Assembly: GCA_035266865.1 (NCBI GenBank)
Contig: DATFMR010000098.1
Location: 1-64,000, forward strand
DNA from: JAKAGZ01 sp035266865
GTDB taxonomy: Bacteria; Bacteroidota; Ignavibacteria; Ignavibacteriales; Ignavibacteriaceae
Direction: 5' to 3'
DNA: 64,000 nucleotides
A program made the position numbers and the translations under genes. The notes beneath the pieces were generated by a model. It searched no databases. It had not been told where the DNA came from and saw only the letters and a program-made list of their open reading frames with translations. Below are positions 1 through 8,502 of this stretch, one piece after another (position 1 is the first letter of the stretch; every line of letters begins with the position of its first letter).

Positions 1-384
1 TGTGTAATTATGATGGGAGCAGTATTGAACATTGGAGCAGTAATTGGTGAAAAGACGATGATTGACATGAATGTTGTTGTTGGAGGTAGAGCGATTGTTG
101 GAAATAATTGTCACATCGGAGCCGGAACTGTTTTAGCCGGAGTAATCGAACCTCCGAGCGCAGACCCTGTAATTATTGAAGATGATGTTTTAATTGGCGC
201 TAATGCCGTAGTACTGGAAGGAATAAAAGTAGGCAAGGGTGCAGTAATTGCTGCAGGATCAGTAGTAGTGAAAGATGTTGAACCATATATGGTGATGGTT
301 GGAGTACCAGCAAAACCCCTTAAAAAAGTTGATGATAAAACCCGAAGTAAAACCCAGTTGATGGAAGAGTTAAGGAAATTATGA
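1..384 (+). CDS. dapH: DapH, tetrahydrodipicolinate N-acetyltransferase (3' part)
   Basis: This is the C-terminal half of 2,3,4,5-tetrahydropyridine-2,6-dicarboxylate N-acetyltransferase, which acetylates tetrahydrodipicolinate in the acetylated branch of lysine/DAP synthesis. The frame is open to the left edge, so the gene starts outside the window; 127 residues are visible against about 235 in the family. Left-handed beta-helix hexapeptide repeats are clear (IGAVIGEKTMID, VGNNCHIGAGTVLAGVIEPPSA, IIEDDVLIGANAVV). The run VLAGVIEPPSA is characteristic of DapH rather than of succinylating DapD. Two aspartate kinases and a putative N-acetyl-DAP deacetylase follow on the same strand, which supports the pathway call. 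Confidence 0.9.
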   Translation, partial: CVIMMGAVLNIGAVIGEKTMIDMNVVVGGRAIVGNNCHIGAGTVLAGVIEPPSADPVIIEDDVLIGANAVVLEGIKVGKGAVIAAGSVVVKDVEPYMVMVGVPAKPLKKVDDKTRSKTQLMEELRKL

Positions 385-401
385 ATTTTGAATACTTAAT
401 C

Positions 402-417
402 TGCCTGCCGGCAGGCA
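402..417. repeat. Perfect 16-bp GC-rich palindrome TGCCTGCCGGCAGGCA
   Basis: This is a perfect inverted repeat with no spacer, almost pure G+C in an otherwise AT-rich region. It lies between the dapH stop and the aspartate kinase start at 431. There is no T-run after it, so it does not look like an ordinary terminator. It may be a REP-like palindromic element. I saw only this one copy in the window. Confidence 0.6.
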
Positions 418-430
418 AGGTGTTGAGGTT

Positions 431-1645
431 ATGAAAGTAATTGTTCAGAAATATGGTGGCAGCAGCGTAGCCGATCCTGAAAAGTTAAAAAAAATTGCAG
501 AAATGGTAGCTGCTGTTAAATCTGAAGGTTATGGTATTGCTGTTGTTGTATCCGCAATGGGTAAAACAACAAATTCGTTGATAGAGCTTTCTAATAGCGT
601 TTCAAAAGATCCTGTGCGCAGAGAAATGGATATGCTTTTAAGTGCTGGTGAAAGAATTACGATGTCACTTCTTTGTATGGCATTAAATGACCTTGGAGTT
701 GAAGCAATTTCACTTACCGGTTCGCAGGCAGGAATAATTACAAACGACAGGCATAACGATGCCCGGGTGATTGAAGTGAGACCGATACGAGTACAGGATG
801 AAATGGATAAAGGTAAAGTTGTTGTTGTCGGCGGTTTCCAGGGTGTAAGTTACAAAAGAGACGTTACAACTCTTGGTCGCGGCGGATCAGATACTTCGGC
901 AGTTGCCCTTGCTGCAGCTTTAAATGCAGCAAGATGTGAAATTTATTCAGATGTTGACGGAGTTTATACCGCAGATCCAACACTGGTAAAAGAAGCAAAA
1001 CACCTTCCTGAAATTTCTTATCAGCAAATGCAGGAAATGAGCACCGCCGGTGCAAAAGTTATGAATTCACAGGCAATCCAGTTTGCAAAAGAATCCGGAA
1101 TCATTATTTATGCACGCAGCACTTTTAAGCCCGGATCAGAAACAATTATAAAAACTACAAAATCAGGGCAGACTAAAGGAATAACATCAGTCGTGCATGA
1201 GAATGATGTAGTAAGAGTAATTTTATCATATAAAAATCAGGCAAAAGATTTTAATGATTTAATTAAAACTCTTGAAGAGAAGCAGGTAACTATCAAAGAA
1301 CTTAATGTAGCCGAAGCGCAAAGTGATGAAATAAATTCAAAAGCTTCGTTTGTCGTATCTTATAAAAATGTTTATGGATGGGAAAACCTAAAAGAAAGAC
1401 TTCAGGAAAGATTTAAGGAAAATATTGAATTTGATTTTAATCTTGGAGCACTTTCGATAATAGGCGAAGGATTAAACAGGGATAATGAGACACTTTTAAC
1501 CTCAATGAGTATATTAGAAAATATTAATGTAAAAGTTTACGGAATTTCAACTACATCTTATAGGTTATCTTTTCTTGTAGCCGGAAAAGATTTATTAAAA
1601 GGTGTGAAAGCAATTCATAAAAGATGGATTGAAGAAAACGTATAA
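431..1645 (+). CDS. Aspartate kinase (first of a tandem pair)
   Basis: Phosphorylates L-aspartate, the first step toward lysine, threonine and methionine. The 404-residue length is usual for a monofunctional enzyme. The kinase domain carries KYGGSS at residues 7-12, LTGSQAGI near 95-102 and GRGGSDTSA at 149-157. The C-terminal part, from about residue 265, fits a pair of regulatory ACT domains. The stop shares one base with the next start (TAATG), so the second kinase is probably translationally coupled. It follows dapH by 46 bp, and the likely ribosome-binding stretch GAGG lies just before the ATG. All canonical aspartokinase motifs are intact, unlike in its neighbour. Confidence 0.93.
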   Translation: MKVIVQKYGGSSVADPEKLKKIAEMVAAVKSEGYGIAVVVSAMGKTTNSLIELSNSVSKDPVRREMDMLLSAGERITMSLLCMALNDLGVEAISLTGSQAGIITNDRHNDARVIEVRPIRVQDEMDKGKVVVVGGFQGVSYKRDVTTLGRGGSDTSAVALAAALNAARCEIYSDVDGVYTADPTLVKEAKHLPEISYQQMQEMSTAGAKVMNSQAIQFAKESGIIIYARSTFKPGSETIIKTTKSGQTKGITSVVHENDVVRVILSYKNQAKDFNDLIKTLEEKQVTIKELNVAEAQSDEINSKASFVVSYKNVYGWENLKERLQERFKENIEFDFNLGALSIIGEGLNRDNETLLTSMSILENINVKVYGISTTSYRLSFLVAGKDLLKGVKAIHKRWIEENV

Positions 1646-2832
1646 TGGCAGTAATAGTCCAAAAATATGGCGGCAGTTCAGTCGCTGATACTACGAAATT
1701 AAAAGTAATTGCGAATAACCTTTCTAAAAGAATTAAAGAAGGAAATAAGCTCGTTGTGGTAGTATCTGCTATGGGCAAAACTACTGATAACCTAATTAGA
1801 ACAGCTAAAGAAATAACTGAAAATATTGTCCCGAGGGAACTCGATATGCTGCTTACAACAGGTGAGCAGGTGACAGCAGCATTACTTTCAATTGCCTTAA
1901 ATGATATTGAAATAAAAAGTAAATCGTTAAATGCTTTTCAGCTTGAGATTTTAACAACCAATGATTTTAATGCAGCAAGAATAAGAAATTTAAAAGCAGA
2001 AAAATTAAAAACATTACTAAATAATTTTGATGCAATTATTGTCACAGGTTTCCAGGGTATTACGGAAGAAGGAGACATTACAACATTAGGAAGGGGAGGA
2101 TCAGATACATCTGCTGTTGCACTTGCTGCTGCAATGGATGCAAATTGTGAAATTTACAGTGATGTTGCGGGTATATATTCGGCAGATCCTAGGATACATC
2201 CAACTGCTAAAAAACTTAAATACGTCGCTTATGACGAAATGCTTGAAATGTCGAGCCTGGGAGCTAAAGTACTTCACAGCCGCTCTGTGGAAATTGCAAA
2301 AAAATTTAATATTAAACTTTATTGTGGATCAACTTTCTCAGATGAGGAGGGTAGCTACGTGGTAGATGATTATCTGGAGCAGCCAAGTGTAACTGGCGTA
2401 AGTTCAATGGACAAACAAACCCAGGTTACAATTTCAAAACTCCCGTTGGATTATACAATTGTGCACGATATTTTCAAAAGTGTTGCAAATCATAATTTGA
2501 ACGTTGATATGATCTCTGTTATCAGCAATACGACACTGAACGTCTCTTTTACCATAATTGAAGATGAAAAACATCATTTCCAAAAAGCATTGTCGGAAGT
2601 TCTGCAGGACCTGCCAAAACTAAATATTAAATATAACAGCGGTTATTCAAAAGTTTCTATAGTTGGAATAGGAATGAAATCGAGCAGTGGTGTTGCTGCA
2701 AAATATTTTGATGCTTTGAAAAATATACCTGTAAAACTTGTAACTACATCTGAGATAAAAATCTCCTGTCTTGTTGAAGAAAGCTACAAAGATCGGGCAA
2801 TTAAAGAATTAATTAAAATGTTTGAACTTTAA
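1645..2832 (+). CDS. Aspartate kinase (second of a tandem pair)
   Basis: A 395-residue paralogue of the preceding gene. It keeps KYGGSS at residues 7-12 and GRGGSDTSA at 149-157, so the amino-acid kinase fold and nucleotide site look intact; two C-terminal ACT domains are likely. The usual TGxQAGI segment is replaced here by LNAFQLEI near residues 95-102, a clear departure from the first copy. The start ATG overlaps the previous stop by one base, and the deacetylase gene follows after 9 bp, so the group reads as one operon. Differential feedback control of the two enzymes is a reasonable inference; loss of activity in this copy cannot be excluded. Confidence 0.9.
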   Translation: MAVIVQKYGGSSVADTTKLKVIANNLSKRIKEGNKLVVVVSAMGKTTDNLIRTAKEITENIVPRELDMLLTTGEQVTAALLSIALNDIEIKSKSLNAFQLEILTTNDFNAARIRNLKAEKLKTLLNNFDAIIVTGFQGITEEGDITTLGRGGSDTSAVALAAAMDANCEIYSDVAGIYSADPRIHPTAKKLKYVAYDEMLEMSSLGAKVLHSRSVEIAKKFNIKLYCGSTFSDEEGSYVVDDYLEQPSVTGVSSMDKQTQVTISKLPLDYTIVHDIFKSVANHNLNVDMISVISNTTLNVSFTIIEDEKHHFQKALSEVLQDLPKLNIKYNSGYSKVSIVGIGMKSSSGVAAKYFDALKNIPVKLVTTSEIKISCLVEESYKDRAIKELIKMFEL

Positions 2833-2841
2833 CGGTAATAA

Positions 2842-3954
2842 ATGAAACTATCTCCAGTTGAATTAAGACATACACTACATAGAAATCCGGAAATTTCCTT
2901 TCTGGAATTTCGCACAAGTGAATTGCTCGTTAACACAATTAAAGACTCAATTGATAATACGCATCTTAAGATTCACAGACCTTTTAAGACCGGTTTGCTT
3001 GTCGATTACAAAATAAATGAAGGCGATTATTTATTGTTCCGTGCTGATATTGATGCCCTCCCGATTAATGAAGAGAATGAAATAGATTTTAAATCAGAGA
3101 ATAATTATATGCACGCCTGCGGACACGATGTTCACACTTCTATCCTTTATTCATTTTTAAATTATGTTACGGAAAATAATATAGATCAAAATATCTTATT
3201 CTTATTTCAACCTGCTGAAGAGAGCGGCGGTGGTGCAATGGAGTTTTATAAGACAGGTGTTTTTGAATCATTTAAAATCCGTAACGCTTTTGCTCTACAC
3301 GTCACGGATGAATATAAGGAAGGAACTATTGCCAGCACACCGGGCGTGTTATTTGCTTCAGCACTGGAAGTTGACTTTGAATTTAAAGGATTAAGCGCTC
3401 ACGTCGCCTTTCCCAAAGAAGGGAATAATGCATTTAATGCATTAAGGATTTTTCTTGACGAATGCGATAAATTACCTAAAGTTGAAGACTCACCTGTTGT
3501 TTTCGGTATCGGCAAAATATATTCCGGTGAAGTTAGGAATATTACACCGGGATTTGCAAAACTTGAGACTTCCATAAGAAGTTTGAGTGAAGAAAAAGTG
3601 CTAAACTTTTGCACTACACTTGAAACAATTCTTGAAACTGTAAAAAGCAAAACTGGGGTAGATTACAAAATGAAAAAAGGCGCACATTACCCTGAAGTGA
3701 TAGTTGATAAAATCCTATTTAAAAAACTTTCTGCTAAACTTTCTAAAAAATATGAATTTATAGATTGTGGTCACAAAATGACCGGCGAAGATTTCGGCTT
3801 CTTTTCAAAGAAGTTTGCATCATTTATGTTTTGGCTTGGAACATCCAAAAGCGGAGAACGATTCGGTTTGCATAATCCTCGTTTTCTTCCTCCTGATTCA
3901 GTTATTGAAAAAGGAAAGAATATCTTTACTACAATTCTTGAATTATTTATTTAA
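2842..3954 (+). CDS. M20-family amidohydrolase, probable N-acetyldiaminopimelate deacetylase
   Basis: A zinc-dependent M20 peptidase-like amidohydrolase of 370 residues. Metal-site motifs are visible: RADIDALPI near 68-75, HACGHDVH at 91-98, QPAEESGGGA near 126-135, and a late MTGEDFGFF segment. A lid domain occupies the middle (ALEVDFEFKGLSAHVAFPKEGNNA). The family includes N-acetyl-DAP deacetylase, hippurate hydrolase and IAA-amino-acid hydrolases. Position at the end of a dapH-aspartokinase operon favours the deacetylase that removes the acetyl group installed by DapH, releasing LL-DAP. A broader peptidase role is the alternative. Confidence 0.78.
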   Translation: MKLSPVELRHTLHRNPEISFLEFRTSELLVNTIKDSIDNTHLKIHRPFKTGLLVDYKINEGDYLLFRADIDALPINEENEIDFKSENNYMHACGHDVHTSILYSFLNYVTENNIDQNILFLFQPAEESGGGAMEFYKTGVFESFKIRNAFALHVTDEYKEGTIASTPGVLFASALEVDFEFKGLSAHVAFPKEGNNAFNALRIFLDECDKLPKVEDSPVVFGIGKIYSGEVRNITPGFAKLETSIRSLSEEKVLNFCTTLETILETVKSKTGVDYKMKKGAHYPEVIVDKILFKKLSAKLSKKYEFIDCGHKMTGEDFGFFSKKFASFMFWLGTSKSGERFGLHNPRFLPPDSVIEKGKNIFTTILELFI

Positions 3955-4082
3955 TTGTATCAAATTGAAATTTCTCCCAAAAAGAAATCCTTATCTGATA
4001 TAATTACATCATAGTTTTGCAAAATAATGGAAATTTTTAATGGCACAGTACTTGTTCTTTTAAGTATGTACTGATTCATTAA

Positions 4083-4179
4083 CAATTATTCATTGTCGTT
4101 ATTTAGGAAGTGTAGAGGGCTACCTCTGGAGGGCCTTCCTAATAACGGCAAGGTTTATTTCTAAAGCAATTATTCATTA
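4083..4179. repeat. Imperfect palindrome flanked by 12-bp direct repeats
   Basis: Outer arms at 4097-4110 (CGTTATTTAGGAAG) and 4135-4147 (CTTCCTAATAACG) pair with one bulged T. An inner stem AGAGG/CCTCT with a GCTA loop lies at 4114-4127. The direct repeat CAATTATTCATT flanks the structure at 4083-4094 and 4168-4179, the right copy entering the 3' end of the NFACT gene. It lies between two convergent genes. There is no clear T-run on either side. It could be a small inserted palindromic element with a target duplication, or a structured termination region. Confidence 0.45.
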
Positions 4180-5798
4180 GAAATATATATACAATTTGAT
4201 GGGATCTCGGGTTTTACAAGGAATACTTCTTCTTTTAGAAGAGCAACTTTTCCCGGTTCCATTCCTTTCTTTTTTACAACATATTTTTTAAAAGTGTAAG
4301 AAACCGGAACAACTCCCGCCGTTTTTGCCTTACTATGAAAAGCAGCAATTGAAGCAGCGGCTTTTAAAATATTTTTTGGAACGGCTTCCTTTGTATTATC
4401 AATTCTTAAAACAACGTGTGAGCCGGGAAGTCCGCGCGCATGGAACCAGTAATCATTTTGCTTTGCAAATTTAGTAGTTAGCAGATCGTTGTTTTTACTA
4501 TCTTTTCCAACATAAACATCAAATTTATCTTCCAGCAAATAGTGCTTGAATTTTGTCCTGATATCTTCCTTTTCAGGCTTTGAATTATTCATTTTAATTT
4601 TTAGCTCCTTAATTAATTCATCCAAGTCCTCGATACTACTACTTTTAATAAATCTTGATCTAATTTTATTAAATTTTTCATATTCATTCTTTGTTTCTTC
4701 AAAAAGTAAACATTTTTTTTCTTTCCCGATCTTTTCACTTCTTGCTTTTTTAAAGTATCTATCTACATTTTGTTTGGGAGATAAATTCTCATCTAGCTTA
4801 ACTTCAATTAGTTCTTTTCCCGAATATTCATCTTCGATTTCTAACCTGTTCATTCCTTTTTTTATTTTGTTAATATTAATCAATAATAAATTGCCGATTT
4901 TATTATAATATTCTTCTTTGCTCTCACGCTCTAAATTACTTTTAAGTTTGTTTAATTTGTTTGCTGTTTTATCAAGGTCTCTTTCTACCTGCTTTTCAAT
5001 TATTCTAAACTTTTTTGAAAAATCTGAATAAAAATAAGACTTGGAAATATAGAAATTTAGTGCAGCGATAATTGAATCAAATTTATTCTTCTTTGAAAAT
5101 GGGAATGAAATAAATTTATCAAAACCAAGATAAATTTCTTTTGAATTATCCGACTGGTATACTACAGGCGAATCATTCTTAATTTCTGTTAAAATAGAAG
5201 TGATAGTATGAGCAAAAATTAGGCTATTATTTTGGACTTTGAGTTTTGCTTCAATTATAATTTCTTTACCAAGAACGGGGAATTCTTTCCGAAGCAATTC
5301 AGGATCATTGATATTTGAATTTGAAAGAGAGGGGAGTGTATTGAAATTATTTATGAAATGGGTTTTTCTAACTTCTTCTAAAAACGATTTTTCTATTTCG
5401 TCACTAGTGGACTTAAAAGATGAGATTTTATATTCAGAATCAATAAAATGAATGTTTGTAAATTTGCCTCTGATTGCAAAATAAATAGCACCACTTTTCA
5501 GATCCAATTTTACAATTCTGTCAAAATCTGCAATCTCAAAGGATGAAATTATTTGAGAGCAAGCTGATTCAAAAAAATCTATTGTATTTTTTTTAGCCCT
5601 TTTAAATTTGTTTTTTAATGTTATAAATGGAAAGCCTGGGTTAGTAGAAATTTCAATGTAGTAATTATTTTCCCCTTTGCTAAACTCTAAGATTAATTTA
5701 TTCTTATCCTGCGAAAAGGCTGATATTAATTTAAAACCTTCTAATATTTTCCCGGCTTCAATAATAAATCTGTTTAGAATAAAATAATTTTTATACAT
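4170..5798 (-). CDS. NFACT-family protein, RqcH-like
   Basis: Belongs to the NFACT (FbpA/RqcH/NEMF) family, whose bacterial members bind stalled 50S-tRNA complexes and add C-terminal alanine tails in ribosome quality control; older annotations call them fibronectin-binding proteins. The C-terminal NFACT-R domain is clear: NDYWFHARGLPGSHVVLR, then AASIAAFHSKAK and VPVSYTFKKYVVKKKG. A long lysine/glutamate-rich coiled coil (about residues 265-400) sits between this and a divergent N-terminal NFACT-N region. An upstream in-frame TTG at 5807 would overlap a hairpin, so I chose the ATG at 5798. Length, about 540 residues, is normal. The N-terminal domain is weakly conserved, so the exact function is less certain than the family. 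Confidence 0.85.
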   Translation of the reverse strand: MYKNYFILNRFIIEAGKILEGFKLISAFSQDKNKLILEFSKGENNYYIEISTNPGFPFITLKNKFKRAKKNTIDFFESACSQIISSFEIADFDRIVKLDLKSGAIYFAIRGKFTNIHFIDSEYKISSFKSTSDEIEKSFLEEVRKTHFINNFNTLPSLSNSNINDPELLRKEFPVLGKEIIIEAKLKVQNNSLIFAHTITSILTEIKNDSPVVYQSDNSKEIYLGFDKFISFPFSKKNKFDSIIAALNFYISKSYFYSDFSKKFRIIEKQVERDLDKTANKLNKLKSNLERESKEEYYNKIGNLLLININKIKKGMNRLEIEDEYSGKELIEVKLDENLSPKQNVDRYFKKARSEKIGKEKKCLLFEETKNEYEKFNKIRSRFIKSSSIEDLDELIKELKIKMNNSKPEKEDIRTKFKHYLLEDKFDVYVGKDSKNNDLLTTKFAKQNDYWFHARGLPGSHVVLRIDNTKEAVPKNILKAAASIAAFHSKAKTAGVVPVSYTFKKYVVKKKGMEPGKVALLKEEVFLVKPEIPSNCIYISNE

Positions 5799-5802
5799 AT
5801 AT

Positions 5803-5835
5803 AACAAAAAAGGGTTGAACCGAAATTCAACCCTT
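5803..5835 (-). terminator. Hairpin terminator downstream of the peptide transporter
   Basis: AAGGGTTGAA at 5810-5819 pairs perfectly with TTCAACCCTT at 5826-5835 around a CCGAAA loop. On the minus strand the stem is followed by a run of T (AAAAA at 5806-5810 on the plus strand). It fits a Rho-independent terminator for the transporter gene ending at 5864, just upstream of the NFACT start. Confidence 0.8.
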
Positions 5836-5863
5836 AATTTAAAATAAATTTATCAATTAAATG

Positions 5864-7510
5864 TCAGGCTTTTGAACCTGTTCTTTCTTTTACAATTGCA
5901 TCGAGAGATTTTAACCTGGCAAAAATCCAGGCTCCACCAATAAATGCTGCAACTGCGATAATTAGGAAAAATAGTTTCTTATCTGTAAAAGAATCCCAGA
6001 AACTTGCCATAATTCCTGCAGCTTTACCTCCAAGAGAAGTGGAAAGGAACCAGCCTCCCATCATTAAAGCTGTAACTCTTGCCGGAGCCAGCTTGGAAAC
6101 AAGTGACAGTCCAATTGGGCTTAAAAACAATTCACTTACTGTAAAAACTCCATATGTTAAAAAGAGCCAGTATGCTCCGGTTTTATGTGTATAAACTGAA
6201 GGTACAGACATAATTGCAAATACCATTACGAGCGCAGACAAACCGGAAATAAATAATGCCTGCCCAAATTTAGATGCAGTCGAAACCTCCTTGCCTCGTT
6301 TTCTACGCCAGGTAAACCATCCAACCACCAGCGGCGTCAATACAATAATAAAAAATGGATTTATAGATTGGAATAACTCTGCATTTGCAACCGTCAACAC
6401 CTGGTTTGCACCGGGCCACTCATCTTTAGGAAGATTATTAAAATAGGGATCAATACCCATATGAGTTTCAACAACCCCAGCACTGTCTACAACAGGACGC
6501 ATATACTGATCCACAACAGGTACTTCTTTTGGCTCTGTATTAATTTCTTGTACCATATTTATGGCTTCAGCCGGTTTTTCCATAATTGGTGCTATTTCAC
6601 GATTTGTGTATTGCTCTGCCCAAATCGTCAAACCTGTAGCATTCTGATTATAAATTGTCCAGAATATTATTGAAATAGAAAAAATAAACAAAAGGGCACC
6701 AATTGCTCTTTTGTCAGATCCTGATGCTCTGACCCAGAGAGAAACATAAAATGCTATAATTGGAATGCAGGCAAAAATAAAAGCATCATTGGAATCAGAG
6801 CCAAATAAATTACTGGGAATTATCCAGCCAATTATTGCAAATACAATTGCAGGAAGGAAAACATACATAAAAATCTGTGACATTGATGCATCTTCTTTTT
6901 CCATAGGCTTTTTAACATCTGCTTCTTTTACTTCTTTCAGACCCGATGCCAGCCAAATTAGTCCAATTAACAAACCTACTCCTGCCGCTGAAAAAGCATA
7001 ACCCCAGCCATATGTATTTCTTAAATAAGCGGCTACAAAATTACAGACCAAAGCGCCTATATTTATTCCCATATAAAAGATATTATATGCATTATCTTTA
7101 AGGGGTTTAAGCTCTTCTTTATTGTAAATTATACCAAGTAGAGTACTGATATTTGGTTTAAAAAATCCGTTACCTATAATTACAAGACCTAATGAAACAA
7201 ACAGGGCAGTGTCACCCGGAAAAGCCAATCCGAAATAGCCGGCAGACATTAAGATTCCGCCAATAAATATTGATTTTATATAACCAAGATAACGATCAGC
7301 AATTAGTCCCCCGATAAAAGGAGTAAGATAAACGAGCGCAATAAATGAACCTACAATATCTGCGGCAGTACTTGTGTCAAAACCTTTTCCACCAGTTTTA
7401 GTATCAATTAAGTATAACAACAGTATACCTACCATCAGGTAATATCCAAAACGTTCCCACATTTCGGTAAAGAATAGAACGTATAAACCTTTCGGGTGCT
7501 TTTTAAACAT
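5864..7510 (-). CDS. POT-family (PTR2) proton-dependent oligopeptide transporter
   Basis: A major facilitator superfamily symporter that imports di- and tripeptides with protons. The N-terminus shows the POT signature FFTEMWERFGYYLMVGILLLYL, with the ExxERFxYY motif near residues 16-22, followed by many hydrophobic helices. The region FNIFYMGINIGALV corresponds to the second PTR2 signature. A soluble insert of roughly 70 residues (about 300-375, MEKPAEAINMVQEINTEPK onward) interrupts the later helices, as in several Bacteroidota homologues. It is 548 residues long. It is followed by a strong hairpin terminator and divergent from the PASTA gene. Substrate specificity cannot be read from sequence. 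Confidence 0.9.
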   Translation of the reverse strand: MFKKHPKGLYVLFFTEMWERFGYYLMVGILLLYLIDTKTGGKGFDTSTAADIVGSFIALVYLTPFIGGLIADRYLGYIKSIFIGGILMSAGYFGLAFPGDTALFVSLGLVIIGNGFFKPNISTLLGIIYNKEELKPLKDNAYNIFYMGINIGALVCNFVAAYLRNTYGWGYAFSAAGVGLLIGLIWLASGLKEVKEADVKKPMEKEDASMSQIFMYVFLPAIVFAIIGWIIPSNLFGSDSNDAFIFACIPIIAFYVSLWVRASGSDKRAIGALLFIFSISIIFWTIYNQNATGLTIWAEQYTNREIAPIMEKPAEAINMVQEINTEPKEVPVVDQYMRPVVDSAGVVETHMGIDPYFNNLPKDEWPGANQVLTVANAELFQSINPFFIIVLTPLVVGWFTWRRKRGKEVSTASKFGQALFISGLSALVMVFAIMSVPSVYTHKTGAYWLFLTYGVFTVSELFLSPIGLSLVSKLAPARVTALMMGGWFLSTSLGGKAAGIMASFWDSFTDKKLFFLIIAVAAFIGGAWIFARLKSLDAIVKERTGSKA

Positions 7511-7744
7511 CAGAGGACCTCGCTTGAAAGTTTTTATGTGATGAGATTAACAATTTGATAGCTTCAGAAAAAGAATTCAAGATAATATGAAACTTTGAAT
7601 AGAAATAGTTGGTTAAAGTTTCCACAATATATATGATTTTTGAGTTTTTTCATAATTTTTATGTGATAAAAAGACCCACCTTTTCAAAAATCTATGTAAA
7701 TTTGTTTTGTTGTTTAAGAAAACTTCATTTGATATATTACTGCA

Positions 7745-8497
7745 ATGAAAAATATATTTCAAAAATCATTTGTTAGAAAAACTCTATACTGGCTTGTTGG
7801 AATAATCGCATTTATTTTGCTATTAAACAACGTAATTATGCCCTGGTACGTAAGCTCGCCGGAGCGGGTAGTGCCGGATGTAATAGGTAAAAAACTGGCT
7901 GATGTTGAAAAATTACTCTCTGAAAAGAATCTTGAGCCCGTCATAAGTGATACAACATACGATGAGAAGTATCCTAAAGGAACAATTCTTCTGCAAAAAC
8001 CAATTGCCGGAGAAAGAGTTAAAATTGGCAGAAGAATTTACCTATTTGTTAGCGGTGGCGATCCTGTTGTTTATGTACCTGATCTAAGGGGAAAATCGAT
8101 AAGAGATGCAAAATTTTCACTCGAAAGATTGGGGCTGCTGTTGGGGCAGGTTGAAGACGTACCATCAGATAATCCAAAAGATATGATTTTTGATCAACAG
8201 TTCGCTCCTGGTACTGTCTTAAAAAAAGGAGAAAGCGTTGATGTTATAATGAGTATAGGAAGCAAGGCTGATTTGCTAACTGTGCCGGATCTTATTGGAA
8301 AATCTCTAACTGAAGCGGAGACAATACTCACCGACAGCATGTTAACAGTTGGAAAAATTAGTTATCAAAGGTCATATTCTCTACTGCCAAATACCGTAAT
8401 CGACCAATATCCGAGTAAAGGCAGTAAAGTTAATACAGGTACAAAAGTGGACCTTTTTGTTACAAAAAATTCAGATTCTCCAAACGATAATAATTAA
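7745..8497 (+). CDS. Free-standing PASTA-domain membrane protein
   Basis: A 250-residue protein with one N-terminal transmembrane segment (about 15-35, TLYWLVGIIAFILLLNNVI) and three PASTA repeats: VVPDVIGKKLADVEKLL at about 40, VYVPDLRGKSIRDAKFSL at about 110, and LTVPDLIGKSLTEAETIL at about 180. PASTA domains bind peptidoglycan fragments or act as spacers in penicillin-binding proteins and Ser/Thr kinases of the PrkC type. No kinase or transpeptidase domain is attached. The repeats face the periplasm by topology. rpe follows after 5 bp, so the two are likely co-transcribed. The molecular role of a stand-alone PASTA protein here is not known to me. Confidence 0.88.
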   Translation: MKNIFQKSFVRKTLYWLVGIIAFILLLNNVIMPWYVSSPERVVPDVIGKKLADVEKLLSEKNLEPVISDTTYDEKYPKGTILLQKPIAGERVKIGRRIYLFVSGGDPVVYVPDLRGKSIRDAKFSLERLGLLLGQVEDVPSDNPKDMIFDQQFAPGTVLKKGESVDVIMSIGSKADLLTVPDLIGKSLTEAETILTDSMLTVGKISYQRSYSLLPNTVIDQYPSKGSKVNTGTKVDLFVTKNSDSPNDNN

Positions 8498-8502
8498 ATA
8501 TT

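Noticed and set aside
4546..4908. Plus-strand frame rich in Ser, Leu and Phe
   Set aside because: It is the complement of the lysine/glutamate-rich coiled coil of the NFACT protein.
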